Assembly: GCA_019359515.1 (NCBI GenBank)
Contig: JAHHHC010000030.1
Location: 1 to 64,000, forward strand
Length of the DNA: 64,000 nt
Direction: 5' to 3'
Origin: Desmonostoc vinosum HA7617-LM4
GTDB lineage: Bacteria; Cyanobacteriota; Cyanobacteriia; Cyanobacteriales; Nostocaceae
The translations under genes and the position numbers were made by a program. A model generated the notes under the pieces. The model worked only from the letters and a program-made list of their open reading frames with translations, had not been told where the DNA came from and ran no database searches. Of this stretch, positions 1 through 9,245 are shown in pieces. Position 1 is the stretch's first letter, and the number at the start of each line of letters is the position of its first letter.

Positions 1-1
1 T

Positions 2-67
2 GGATTGTTATCAAATTATTTAGGGGAGCAACTAAAACGTCCCGCTATTCCCATGTTTATCGCCTAG
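2..67 (+). CDS. Possible C-terminal tail of a gene entering from the left edge
   Basis: Frame 2 is open from the window edge to a TAG at 65-67 and reads like the end of an ordinary protein, with the last residues LKRPAIPMFIA. Only about 21 residues are visible, so no family can be assigned. A GC-rich hairpin follows 14 bases later, as expected for a gene end. Frame 1 is also open for a similar distance, so this call is tentative. Confidence 0.3.
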   Translation, partial: GLLSNYLGEQLKRPAIPMFIA

Positions 68-80
68 TTCTTTGGTGCGC

Positions 81-99
81 GGCGCGGTTACACCGCGCC
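81..99. terminator. GC-rich hairpin behind the left-edge gene tail
   Basis: A perfect 8-bp stem (GGCGCGGT / ACCGCGCC) with a 3-base loop lies just after the stop of the partial left-edge frame. There is no T-run after it, so it may be a weak terminator or simply a repeat hairpin. Confidence 0.35.
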
Positions 100-439
100 A
101 TTGCTTGTGACACTTGCGTAAGTCCTGTGGTTTATTCGACACACTACCTTTGATTTTGCCACTCTTGAAATGTACGGAGTTTTTTCAAAAATCAAATAGG
201 ATTCCTATAGTGGAGATGTATATTCGATGATTTGTTTACGCATTGATTTCTCCATTCAATTTCACGCTTCAATTTGGTCAGGTAAACTCAGAGCATACCT
301 GTCATTTTCAGTTTTTAGTTTCTGACTCTAGTAAAGATCATATTGCAAATCTAGATAAACATCCCGTGGGGTTATAGCTTGAAACCAACATATTTACTGA
401 ATATAATGTATTTTAATTAACAAAAGCTTGATTAATTGC
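100..439. other. Intergenic region upstream of the HsdR-like gene
   Basis: About 340 AT-rich bases. I see no coding frame, tandem repeat or clear regulatory palindrome. The start of the HsdR-like gene lies at its right end, without an obvious Shine-Dalgarno sequence. Confidence 0.5.
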
Positions 440-3400
440 ATGAGCCAGTTTACATTTCTCCAAGCTGAATTTCCCGCAATTTATGAATCTGCCAATAAAG
501 CTTTTAGTGCAGCACATCCCGACCCCCGCACCGCCTGCTTTTATGCCCGTCGCGCTTTGGAGTTAACCGTAAACTGGTTATATAAATACGATAATTCCCT
601 AAAACTGCCCTATCAAGACAACCTGAGCGCCCTGATTCATGAACCCACTTTTAAAACCTTGGTAGGTGAGGCAGTATTTAACAAAACACGGGTCATCATC
701 AAACTGGGTAATCAAGCAGTTCACAGCGCCAGAGCCATTCCAGTCAACGATGCCATCAACGCAGTACGGGAATTGTTTCATGTTGCTTACTGGTTAGCAC
801 ACACCTACGGACGCAGCAGCAAACCAAAACCGGGGCTGACCTTCAACCCCGACGTATTGCCCAAAACCGCACCAGTGCCTAAACAAACCATCGAGCAACT
901 CCAGAAACTAGAAACCCAACTGCGCGATGCCTTCGGCGGGCTATGCCAACGCGATGAAAAACTCTCAACACTTCTCGCCGACAAGAACGCACTGGATGAG
1001 GAACTGAAGCGATTACGAGCAGAGATAGCAGCAGTTAAGAAAGCCAGCACCAACCAACCAGATACACACGATTATTCCGAAGCACAAACCCGCGATATCT
1101 TCATAGACCTCTTACTGAAAGAAGCAGGCTGGACACTCGACCAACCCCGCGATCAAGAGTTTCCGGTTACAGGGATGCCCAACGCATCAGGCGAAGGCTT
1201 TGTAGACTACGTACTCTGGGGCGATGATGGTAAACCACTGGGGATTGTGGAAGCCAAGCGTACCCGACACGACCCCCGCATTGGGCAGCAACAGGCTAAA
1301 CTATATGCCGATTGTTTAGAAAAACAATTTGGTCAGCGTCCCATCATCTTCTACACCAACGGTTACGAGCATTGGTTGTGGGATGACACCAATTACCCAC
1401 CGCGACAGGTGCAAGGATTTTACAAAAAAACCGAGTTGGAATTGCTTGTACAGCGCCGGACTACCCGCAAGTCTTTAGCAGAAGCTACCATTAAACCGAG
1501 CATTGCCGAACGCTATTATCAAACTCGTGGTATCCGCCGTATTACAGAAGCTTTCGAGCGCGATCAAGACCGCAAAGCCTTGATAGTTATGGCTACAGGT
1601 GCAGGGAAAACCAGAACAGCGATCGCTTTAGTAGAGATGCTGATGCGTTGTAACTGGGTCAAACGCGCCCTGTTTCTAGCCGACCGTGTAGCCTTGGTCA
1701 ATCAGGCAATCAATGTATTTAAGAAACACCTCCCCGATGCTGCACCAGTGAACTTGGTAACAGAGAAAGATACCGAAGGACGAGTGTTTGCTTGCACCTA
1801 TCCCAGCATGATGGGGCTGATTGATGATACCCGCGACGGTCAGCGTCGTTTTGGCGTAGGGCATTTTGACCTGATAATCATTGATGAAGCCCATCGCTCA
1901 GTCTTCCAGAAATATCGCACCATTTTCAACTACTTTGATTCTCTCTTGCTAGGACTAACCGCCACGCCCAAGGATGAAATAGACCGCAACACCTACGGAC
2001 TGTTCGACTTAGAAAACGGCGTACCTACCGATGCTTACAATCTGGAAGATGCCGTAAATGACGGCTTTCTCGTACCACCCAAAGCCGTATCAGTACCCCT
2101 GAAGTTTCAACGCCAGGGGATTAATTATGATGAACTTTCTGAAGAAGAAAGAGATGAGTGGGACGCGCTGGAATGGGATGAAGAAGGCAATGCACCTGAG
2201 CGCGTGGAAGCAGAAGCAGTCAACAAGTGGCTATTTAATCAAGATACTGTAGACAAGGTGCTAGCGCATCTAATGACTAGGGGGTTGAAAGTTGCTGGTG
2301 GCGATCGCCTGGGCAAAACCATTATCTTTGCTAAGAATCAAGACCATGCTAATTTCATTGCTGACCGCTTCAATCTCAATTACCCACATTTTAAAGGTGA
2401 GTTTGCCCGCGTTATTACCTTCAAAACAACATACGCGCAAACCCTGATTGATAACTTTTCCAACAAGGATAAAGAACCTCATATTGCTATCTCGGTAGAT
2501 ATGCTCGACACCGGGATTGACGTACCAGAAGTAGTTAATTTGGTAATGTTCAAACTTGTACGCTCCAAAACTAAGTTCTGGCAGATGGTAGGACGGGGAA
2601 CTCGTCGCTGTTTCGATTTATTTGGTCTAGGGCAAGATAAGCAATTTTTCTACCTGTTCGACTATTGCCAAAACCTGGAGTTTTTCAAGCACAACCTAGA
2701 GACGACTGATGCCCCAATCGGTAAGTCCTTGGGTAAGCAGTTGTTTACCGCCCGCTTGGAGTTAATCACAGAGCTAGATAAAAAAGTTGTTACAAGCTGC
2801 CTGAGCGAAGTCGAAGGCAGCGTTGAAGAACCAAACACCGATGCCCAATTGCGCTACCAAGTGGCTAATCTACTCCACACAGAAGTTGCAGCCATGAATA
2901 GCGAAAACTTCGTAGTCCGTCCTCAGCGACGACTAGTAGAAAAATATACTAATTCTCAAGCATGGGTATCGCTATCTGATGAAGATTTTACCGCACTGAG
3001 CCAAGAAGTAGCAGGTTTGCCTTCGCAATTGGAACCAGAAGCAGAAGAGACAAAGCGGTTTGATATCTTGGTGTTGAAGTTACAATTAGCGATACTGCGC
3101 TCTGAGCCTGCCTTTGAGCGGTTGAGAGAACAAGTGAAGTCACTTGCCTCTTTGCTGGAGGAAAAATCATCAATCCCATTAGTGCAACAGCAGTTGTCTC
3201 TGATTCAGGATATACAGACCGATGAGTGGTGGCAAGATGTGACATTGCCAATGCTGGAGGTACTACGCAAACGGCTGCGCGCTCTTGTAAAGCTGATTGA
3301 GAAACAGAAACGCCAACCCATTTATACCGACTTTGAGGATGTGATGGGGGATGAGATAGTAGTGGAGTTACCTGGCTTTACATCATCAGATAACTTTGAG

Positions 3401-3862
3401 AAGTTTCGCGCTAAAGCACGGGCTTTTTTGCGATCGCATCAGGATCATGTAGTTATTTTCAAACTGCGGACAAACAAACAACTGACTTCATCCGACCTGT
3501 CCGAGCTAGAGACAATACTGGCACAGAGCGGTGTGGGTGTCCAGGAGGATATTGTCCGCGCTAAAGAAGAGTCAAAGGGTTTGGGTTTGTTCGTTCGCTC
3601 CTTAGTGGGGTTAGATCGTGAGGTAGCCAAACAGGAACTAGCTAGATTTCTATTAGACAAAAATCTTAACTCTAATCAGATTGAATTTGTGAATATGATT
3701 GTGGACTACCTCACCGAACACGGCGTAATGGATGCGGTACTCCTCTATGAATCCCCATTTACCGACATTACACCACAGGGGCCAGATGGATTATTTACCT
3801 CTCTCCAAGTGGACGAATTGGTTTCTCTGCTTGAAGAAGTTTATGCCAGGGCAGTGGCGTAA
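440..3862 (+). CDS. HsdR-like type I restriction subunit with DUF4145-like N-terminus
   Basis: A helicase-nuclease of about 1140 residues, like the ATP-dependent DNA-translocating and cleaving R subunit of type I restriction systems. Numbering from a TTG at 428: a DUF4145-like helical region (about 10-130), a predicted coiled coil (155-205), a PD-(D/E)XK nuclease region with D260 and the E-A-K triad at 275-277, Walker A ATGAGKT at 389-395, DEAH near 486, TATP near 511, then a RecA-like second half with GRGTRR and a long EcoEI-type C-terminal region. I prefer ATG 440 over TTG 428 because MSQF begins the conserved part. No hsdM or hsdS is visible on the right, and the left side is cut off, so it may be an orphan or the last gene of a system. 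It converges with fabG. Confidence 0.85.
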   Translation: MSQFTFLQAEFPAIYESANKAFSAAHPDPRTACFYARRALELTVNWLYKYDNSLKLPYQDNLSALIHEPTFKTLVGEAVFNKTRVIIKLGNQAVHSARAIPVNDAINAVRELFHVAYWLAHTYGRSSKPKPGLTFNPDVLPKTAPVPKQTIEQLQKLETQLRDAFGGLCQRDEKLSTLLADKNALDEELKRLRAEIAAVKKASTNQPDTHDYSEAQTRDIFIDLLLKEAGWTLDQPRDQEFPVTGMPNASGEGFVDYVLWGDDGKPLGIVEAKRTRHDPRIGQQQAKLYADCLEKQFGQRPIIFYTNGYEHWLWDDTNYPPRQVQGFYKKTELELLVQRRTTRKSLAEATIKPSIAERYYQTRGIRRITEAFERDQDRKALIVMATGAGKTRTAIALVEMLMRCNWVKRALFLADRVALVNQAINVFKKHLPDAAPVNLVTEKDTEGRVFACTYPSMMGLIDDTRDGQRRFGVGHFDLIIIDEAHRSVFQKYRTIFNYFDSLLLGLTATPKDEIDRNTYGLFDLENGVPTDAYNLEDAVNDGFLVPPKAVSVPLKFQRQGINYDELSEEERDEWDALEWDEEGNAPERVEAEAVNKWLFNQDTVDKVLAHLMTRGLKVAGGDRLGKTIIFAKNQDHANFIADRFNLNYPHFKGEFARVITFKTTYAQTLIDNFSNKDKEPHIAISVDMLDTGIDVPEVVNLVMFKLVRSKTKFWQMVGRGTRRCFDLFGLGQDKQFFYLFDYCQNLEFFKHNLETTDAPIGKSLGKQLFTARLELITELDKKVVTSCLSEVEGSVEEPNTDAQLRYQVANLLHTEVAAMNSENFVVRPQRRLVEKYTNSQAWVSLSDEDFTALSQEVAGLPSQLEPEAEETKRFDILVLKLQLAILRSEPAFERLREQVKSLASLLEEKSSIPLVQQQLSLIQDIQTDEWWQDVTLPMLEVLRKRLRALVKLIEKQKRQPIYTDFEDVMGDEIVVELPGFTSSDNFEKFRAKARAFLRSHQDHVVIFKLRTNKQLTSSDLSELETILAQSGVGVQEDIVRAKEESKGLGLFVRSLVGLDREVAKQELARFLLDKNLNSNQIEFVNMIVDYLTEHGVMDAVLLYESPFTDITPQGPDGLFTSLQVDELVSLLEEVYARAVA

Positions 3863-3882
3863 GTCGCTCAATCAGTTCCCTT

Positions 3883-4767
<885 letters not shown>

Positions 4768-4832
4768 TTATACCGATTCCAGATAGCACGCATTACTATT
4801 GAAATCAAATCAAATAAAAGCGGTGTGTTATT

Positions 4833-5150
4833 ATGTCAACCAAAAAACATTTTGACAGCTTTGAGGAAATGCTGTCTAGTTCTGATGTACCCGTGTTGGT
4901 AGATTTCTACGCTGACTGGTGTGGCCCTTGCCAAATGATGGTACCAATTTTAGAACAAGTTAACGCCCAACTTAAAGATCGTCTGCGGATAGTCAAAATT
5001 GATACTGAAAAGTACACAGAGTTAGCAACCCAGTATCAAATCTACGCTTTACCAACTCTGGTACTTTTTAAACAGGGTCAGCCAGTAGATAGAATTGAGG
5101 GCGTAATGCAAGCGCCACAGTTAGTGCAATATCTACAAACAAAGATTTAG
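4833..5150 (+). CDS. Thioredoxin
   Basis: A 105-residue thioredoxin-fold protein with the redox-active WCGPC motif and the cis-proline segment (ALPTLVLF), so a full-length soluble thioredoxin that reduces protein disulfides. Cyanobacteria carry several thioredoxin types, and I cannot say which one this is. It is monocistronic. Its TAG stop is fused directly to a G-rich repeat (TAGGGGAGTGGGG) and then to ATTCGTA heptamers. Confidence 0.92.
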   Translation: MSTKKHFDSFEEMLSSSDVPVLVDFYADWCGPCQMMVPILEQVNAQLKDRLRIVKIDTEKYTELATQYQIYALPTLVLFKQGQPVDRIEGVMQAPQLVQYLQTKI

Positions 5151-5206
5151 GGGAGTGGGGAATTCGTAATTCGTAATTCGTAATTCGTAATTGGGAATTC
5201 GTAATT
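5151..5206. repeat. STRR: G-rich unit plus ATTCGTA heptamers
   Basis: Immediately after the thioredoxin stop, GGGAGTGGGG is followed by about five tandem copies of the heptamer ATTCGTA. The reverse complement of the same two-part arrangement ends at the tonB stop (5772-5812), so the two copies form an inverted pair around the 5.2-5.8 kb island. Heptameric STRRs are a known feature of heterocystous cyanobacterial genomes. Confidence 0.9.
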
Positions 5207-5416
5207 CTCCCCCTGCCTCCCTGGTTACTGAGTAAGCGTACCCGAAAGAAGAAGTTGAAGTGCTGCCTCCTGATCTTCCTCCCCTCTCGTCTTCTAGCTA
5301 AAACATTAAGCAAATCTTACATATATTCACTTATATATCTTAAGTAAGTAGTTTAGAAATTGAAGCTGTTGATATTGTGTATTTATATAGAATTATATTG
5401 ACAAGGGATACAAATT
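5207..5416. other. Spacer of the repeat-bounded island
   Basis: About 210 bases, pyrimidine-rich on the left and AT-rich on the right. I see no coding frame on either strand and no RNA gene. It leads into the small ORF at 5417. Confidence 0.4.
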
Positions 5417-5566
5417 ATGAATCAATATCATCACACACCTTACAAGACCAGTATTTGGGCAAATATTGATTTTGATAAGGTTAAAAATCGGATAGATGAA
5501 GTAACTCAGTTGATTGAGCAAGTGATGCAAAAATACGGTATTTCCATTGACACTCCGTTAACATAA
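5417..5566 (+). CDS. Small hypothetical protein, 49 residues
   Basis: ATG to TAA, 49 residues, starting MNQYHHTPYKTSIW, with an amphipathic helix-like middle (DKVKNRIDEVTQLIEQVMQ) and a short C-terminal tail. An AAGGGA sequence lies 9 bases before the ATG and could serve as ribosome binding site. The composition is protein-like, but I recognise no family. It lies between the inverted STRRs and directly before a group II intron fragment, so it may be a remnant gene truncated by that insertion. Confidence 0.45.
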   Translation: MNQYHHTPYKTSIWANIDFDKVKNRIDEVTQLIEQVMQKYGISIDTPLT

Positions 5567-5567
5567 G

Positions 5568-5765
5568 TATGGGAGTCACCCCCCATACTCGGCTTCAGAA
5601 CCGGACATGAAAGTTTGCCTTTCATCCGGCTCCTCTCCAAATTGACCCTTTTCACGGGTACTAAGCTGAGTTGAAAGGTTGCCTATGCCACCGTGTAAGT
5701 AAGTCGTGGCATTGAAAAGGCTGTAGCAGCAACGCTCACCATTGAACCTGCAATAGTTAACAAGG
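5568..5765 (-). mobile_element. Fragment of a group II intron (ORF-less remnant)
   Basis: Read on the minus strand, the segment contains a stem GAGCCGGATGAAAG...CTTTCATGTCCGGTTC followed by TGAAGCCGAG. This is the characteristic domain II/III stretch seen just before the reverse-transcriptase ORF of cyanobacterial and chloroplast-like group II introns. The preceding bases (GGCAACCTTTCAACTCAG and the CCCGTGAAAAGGG hairpin) also fit that region. There is no reverse transcriptase, domain V or domain VI, so it is a truncated relic that cannot splice. Confidence 0.6.
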
Positions 5766-5771
5766 GGCGTC

Positions 5772-5812
5772 GTTACGAATTACGAATTACGAATTACGAA
5801 TTACCCACTCCC
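5772..5812. repeat. STRR heptamers at the tonB stop
   Basis: Four to five tandem copies of TACGAAT followed by CCCACTCCC, which abuts the TAA of tonB (minus strand TAAGGGAGTGGG). It is the inverted partner of the array at 5151-5206. Confidence 0.88.
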
Positions 5813-7180
5813 TTAAGGTGTTGCTGGCTGCGATTGGGGTTGTTGACGCAAACCGCGTAAGGTTTGGCGTAATTTGTTTTGGCTTGGACTCTCACTACGC
5901 CGCCGTCTTCTAGTTCTAGTTGGTTGCGGTTGTGATGAACTGGTGGATGCTCGTTGACTTCTGATGCGGCGTAAGGATTCTCTGGCAGTTCCCTGACTCC
6001 GAGTTGTTCTTGTTTGAGATGATGGCGTAGATGATACAGACTCTCGCTGTCGGCGGATTCTTGGTTGGCTGGTGCTTTCAGAAGGAATATTAGAGCTAGT
6101 TGATGTTAGCAATCGTCTACGTCTGGAGGTTCCCTCTGTAGAGTTGGTGTTGGATGCTGTTGTTTGTTGGTTTCTTTGTTCAGCTTCTCTTTGTTCCCTT
6201 TGTCTTCTGCGTTCCTGGTTTTGCCGATCGCGTCGTGACCCTCTAATGGCATATTCAGTGGCGATCGCTACTCCTTGTCTACCACTCTCGGATGGTTTTA
6301 ATTTCCATTCACGCGCTTGTCTGATGGTTTCTTCATCCAAGTCCCGATTGCCGCTGGAGTTCACAACTCGCACATTCGTAACGTTGCCTTGAGAATCTGT
6401 ATCAACGGCTACTTCTACTCTGCCTTCAATTCCTCGCTTTCTGGCTGACTCTGGATACTTGGGTATACATCCATCTTCGCGACAAGCTGCACGACCACTA
6501 CCACTACTTGGATTGTTGATTCTTGGTGGTGTGGGGGCTGTTGCTATTGGGGGACGAATTTCTGTTTGGGTGGTTGGACTTGTATTTGTACCTGTACCTG
6601 TGCCTGTATTTGTACCTGTACCTGTGCCTGTATTTGTACCTGTACCTGTGCCTCGACCTACTGTAATACCAGAGCCAGAATTATCAGTACCACTTGTGAT
6701 TACTGGACTCTCGCCTCCCTCGTTGCCTTGATTGGCTCTAGAGTCTCTGATGCTGCTTAAAATGTTTCTGAGATTGGTAGAAGGAGCAGTTGTGACCGGG
6801 GTTTGTGGCTTGGTAGCAACTTCTTTATTTGTTGGTTGTGGCTTTTCTATATTTTTTTCTGGTTGGGGGATTGGTTTTGGTCTTTCAGTCAAATCTTGGA
6901 TTGGTGGAGTTACTTCTGGCTGTTTTTCAATAACTTCTGGCTTTTTGGGTTCTTCGGGAATTTCTTCAAGTGGTTTTACTGGTTCTTCTGTCGGAGTATC
7001 AACGATCGCTAATTCTATGGGTTCGTTTTCTTCAGGCACTCTTGTTAAATAATTACCAATGCCTGAAGACAGTAAGCCGATATGCAGCGCTAGCGAGCCA
7101 ATCAAACTGTAGCTCAGAAAATATTTGAGAGCTGCAATCTCTTTGGAACGCTGTTCGACAGTAATGCCAGAAAAGCTCAT
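5813..7180 (-). CDS. tonB: TonB-family energy transducer with Arg-rich C-terminal extension
   Basis: 455 residues. An N-terminal membrane anchor (about 20-46) is followed by a Pro/Glu/Lys-rich periplasmic spacer (50-130), a Gly-Thr tandem stretch (about 173-200) and a TonB C-terminal domain (about 233-313, with YPESARKRGIEG and WKLKPSESG). TonB carries proton-motive force from ExbB-ExbD to outer-membrane receptors. Canonical TonB ends at this domain, but here about 140 further residues follow, extremely rich in Arg, Gln and Ser (for example RRDRQNQERRRQREQRE and TRTRRRRR). The gene is divergent from exbB-exbD, which supports the assignment. The stop codon is fused to a G-rich repeat. Confidence 0.85.
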   Translation of the reverse strand: MSFSGITVEQRSKEIAALKYFLSYSLIGSLALHIGLLSSGIGNYLTRVPEENEPIELAIVDTPTEEPVKPLEEIPEEPKKPEVIEKQPEVTPPIQDLTERPKPIPQPEKNIEKPQPTNKEVATKPQTPVTTAPSTNLRNILSSIRDSRANQGNEGGESPVITSGTDNSGSGITVGRGTGTGTNTGTGTGTNTGTGTGTNTSPTTQTEIRPPIATAPTPPRINNPSSGSGRAACREDGCIPKYPESARKRGIEGRVEVAVDTDSQGNVTNVRVVNSSGNRDLDEETIRQAREWKLKPSESGRQGVAIATEYAIRGSRRDRQNQERRRQREQREAEQRNQQTTASNTNSTEGTSRRRRLLTSTSSNIPSESTSQPRIRRQRESVSSTPSSQTRTTRSQGTARESLRRIRSQRASTSSSQPQPTRTRRRRRSESPSQNKLRQTLRGLRQQPQSQPATP

Positions 7181-7518
7181 AGCCTGTTGCTACCTATTCT
7201 CACTAATTTAGTCATCTTAAAATGCATGGTCACAAATAGCAAGTAAAAAATTAAAATTATTTCGCTGGCTATCACTGAGTCGTCATCAGTAAAAACACTT
7301 TAAAAAACTTTGGTTATCATGATTTACATACAATATTAATTTTTATTTTAATAATATTAAATTATGTAAAGTCACTAAACAAGTTAAGTAAATAAATATC
7401 ATGATGCTCTTATTTGGAAAGAGAATCATTGTATTTTAAAATTTATTGAGAAAAACTATCAGCTTTTCTTTAAATTCTGGTAGTCTGAACTATGTGTTGT
7501 TGACAACGTTGAGAAAAC
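7181..7518. promoter_or_regulatory. Divergent tonB / exbB control region
   Basis: 338 strongly AT-rich bases between divergently transcribed tonB and exbB. They must carry promoters for both directions. Co-regulation by iron (Fur) would be expected for such genes, but the best candidate (7415-7433) matches the classical 19-bp Fur box at only 12 of 19 positions, so no site is claimed. Confidence 0.45.
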
Positions 7519-8172
7519 ATGGGAATTCTGAAACTATTTGAAGCAGGTGGTATAGTCATGTTGCCCCTGCTAGGGTTTTCGCTGTTGGGCGTGGCACTGA
7601 TTATCGAGCGAATTCGGTTTTGGGTAAGAATTAACAAGCGTCAAAACCGCGTGGTACGAGATGTGTTGAATCTGTATCGACTCGATAATATTGTTGGTGC
7701 AATGGATAAACTCAGGCAAAATGCAGATTTACCACTCGCACGCATTTTTCTAGCAGCTTTAGAATTGGAGGAGCCAACACCAGATGAATTTCGTTTAGCA
7801 CTAGAAAGCGAGTCACAGGCTGAAATTCCTGTACTCAAACGCTTTCAAAACATTTTCGAGACGTTTGTTAGTCTAGCACCACTGTTGGGTCTTCTGGGTA
7901 CAGTGTTAGGTTTGATCACATCCTTTGCTTCACTTAATCTTGGTGATGTAGGAGGTAGTAAGACAGCTGGTGTCACCTCTGGGATTAGTGAAGCTTTGGT
8001 CTCAACAGCATCGGGATTGATAGTTGCGATATTTATACTCCTATTTGCCAATACTTTTCGAGGACTTTATCAGCGCCAAATAGCACTGATTCAGGAGTAT
8101 GGGGGACAGTTAGAATTACTCTACCGCCATCGTTACGAACGAGGAGAGAAGACTTATGCGTCTACAAGATGA
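7519..8172 (+). CDS. exbB: MotA/TolQ/ExbB proton channel family protein
   Basis: 217 residues with a first membrane segment at about 12-32 and two further segments in the second half, around the conserved SLAPLLGLLGTVLGLI block and the later ASGLIVAIFILLF. This is the layout of ExbB/TolQ, the scaffold of the inner-membrane proton channel that energises TonB. It overlaps exbD by 17 bp, showing translational coupling, and it is divergent from tonB. TolQ is an alternative name, but the tonB neighbour favours ExbB. Confidence 0.9.
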   Translation: MGILKLFEAGGIVMLPLLGFSLLGVALIIERIRFWVRINKRQNRVVRDVLNLYRLDNIVGAMDKLRQNADLPLARIFLAALELEEPTPDEFRLALESESQAEIPVLKRFQNIFETFVSLAPLLGLLGTVLGLITSFASLNLGDVGGSKTAGVTSGISEALVSTASGLIVAIFILLFANTFRGLYQRQIALIQEYGGQLELLYRHRYERGEKTYASTR

Positions 8173-8560
8173 ACCCGATATTCCAGCACAGATTAATATT
8201 GTGCCAATGATTGATGTGATATTTGCAATTTTGACCTTTTTTATCATGTCAACATTATTTTTAACTCGTTCAGAAGGTTTGCCAGTAAATTTACCGAAGG
8301 CAGCCACGGCTAAACAACAACAAGTCCCCACTAAAATTACTGTCACGGTGAATGACCAAGGAGATGTTAGCGTCAACCGCGAACCGATTGCGGTTGATAG
8401 TTTGGCATCAAAAATCAGATCTTTAGTCAATGCTAACCCGCAATCATTGGTAATTATTAATGCTGATGAAACTGTTGTTCATGGTAAAGTTGTGGCAGTA
8501 ATGGATCAGGTACGCCAGGTTGAGGGTGCAAAATTAGCGATCGCCACTCAAAGAAAATAG
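8156..8560 (+). CDS. exbD: ExbD/TolR family biopolymer transport protein
   Basis: 134 residues: a short cytosolic N-terminus, one membrane helix (IDVIFAILTFFIMSTLFL, about 20-38) with the conserved Asp at its cytosolic end that takes part in proton conduction, then a periplasmic domain. The ATG lies inside the 3' end of exbB and has GAGGAGAG upstream. It forms the proton channel with ExbB. Confidence 0.9.
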   Translation: MRLQDEPDIPAQINIVPMIDVIFAILTFFIMSTLFLTRSEGLPVNLPKAATAKQQQVPTKITVTVNDQGDVSVNREPIAVDSLASKIRSLVNANPQSLVIINADETVVHGKVVAVMDQVRQVEGAKLAIATQRK

Positions 8561-8889
8561 TCGTAATTTATACATTTTGACCTCAACCATTTGACTGAAG
8601 AGGCAGGGAGCAGGGGGGAAGAACCTCCCTTTTCCTCTGCTAAAAGCATATAAATCCCTATTAGGGATTGGAACTGAATATATACGTTTACTTTAATGAT
8701 TGCGACAAATTTTAAGTAAAAACCGCTATATTTTGAGCATTATTAGTGCTATTTTATACTATAGTTACGAAATATTTGTCCGTAATTACTTCCCTTCAGT
8801 ATACTTCACCTACTGCCTTTTAAAATTGTATATATGATGCAGGCTGTTTATTCTAGTAGTTAGGTTGTTTCAACGCAGGGGATAAAAAG
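8561..8889. other. Intergenic region after exbD
   Basis: 329 bases. A 17-base palindrome (AATCCCTA T TAGGGATT, 8653-8669) resembles the core of some cyanobacterial CRISPR repeats but occurs only once. The rest is AT-rich and must hold the promoter of the 8890 gene. I see no coding frame. Confidence 0.5.
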
Positions 8890-9201
8890 ATGAGAGTTTG
8901 GCTTGCCTGCTTTTTGGTACTCTTTGCCTTAGCAGAACTGTTTGATTGGATACAAAAATTTAATTTGCCATTACCCATCTATATTTTGGGGGGGGCATTT
9001 TTAGCTGTTGCGTCCAACTATGATAAGATTGTTGGCTCATACTTTAGTGATACAGCTATTGAAGCATCTGAAGCATCACTTGAGCAACCTCAATTAGGTT
9101 CATCAACCGCATCTCTTGACTCTATTCCCTTCGTAATAGCCTCCAATCAAGAGTCAATTACTGAGAGTCCAAAAACTCTTGGTGGTGACTCTAACCCTTA
9201 A
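8890..9201 (+). CDS. Small membrane protein preceding a CHASE2 kinase
   Basis: 103 residues with a hydrophobic N-terminal helix (about 3-20), a second hydrophobic stretch (about 28-45) and a polar Ser/Glu-rich tail. AGGGGATAAAAAG lies just before the ATG. I recognise no family. It sits 44 bases upstream of the CHASE2-kinase gene on the same strand, so the two are probably co-transcribed, and it could be an accessory membrane component of that sensor. That role is inference only. Confidence 0.6.
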   Translation: MRVWLACFLVLFALAELFDWIQKFNLPLPIYILGGAFLAVASNYDKIVGSYFSDTAIEASEASLEQPQLGSSTASLDSIPFVIASNQESITESPKTLGGDSNP

Positions 9202-9245
9202 TTTCTCGTCTGCATCTACTAATTTCGTGCTATTGCTGCAATGCT

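Noticed and set aside
6459-6731. Plus-strand frames with VPVPVFVPVPV or CTCTCACICT repeats
   Set aside because: They are antisense to the Gly-Thr tandem stretch of tonB.
7415-7433. Possible Fur box before exbB
   Set aside because: Only 12 of 19 positions match the classical Fur box, which is near chance in such AT-rich sequence.
8653-8669. Palindrome AATCCCTATTAGGGATT resembling a CRISPR repeat core
   Set aside because: It occurs once, with no second repeat or spacer and no cas gene in the window.
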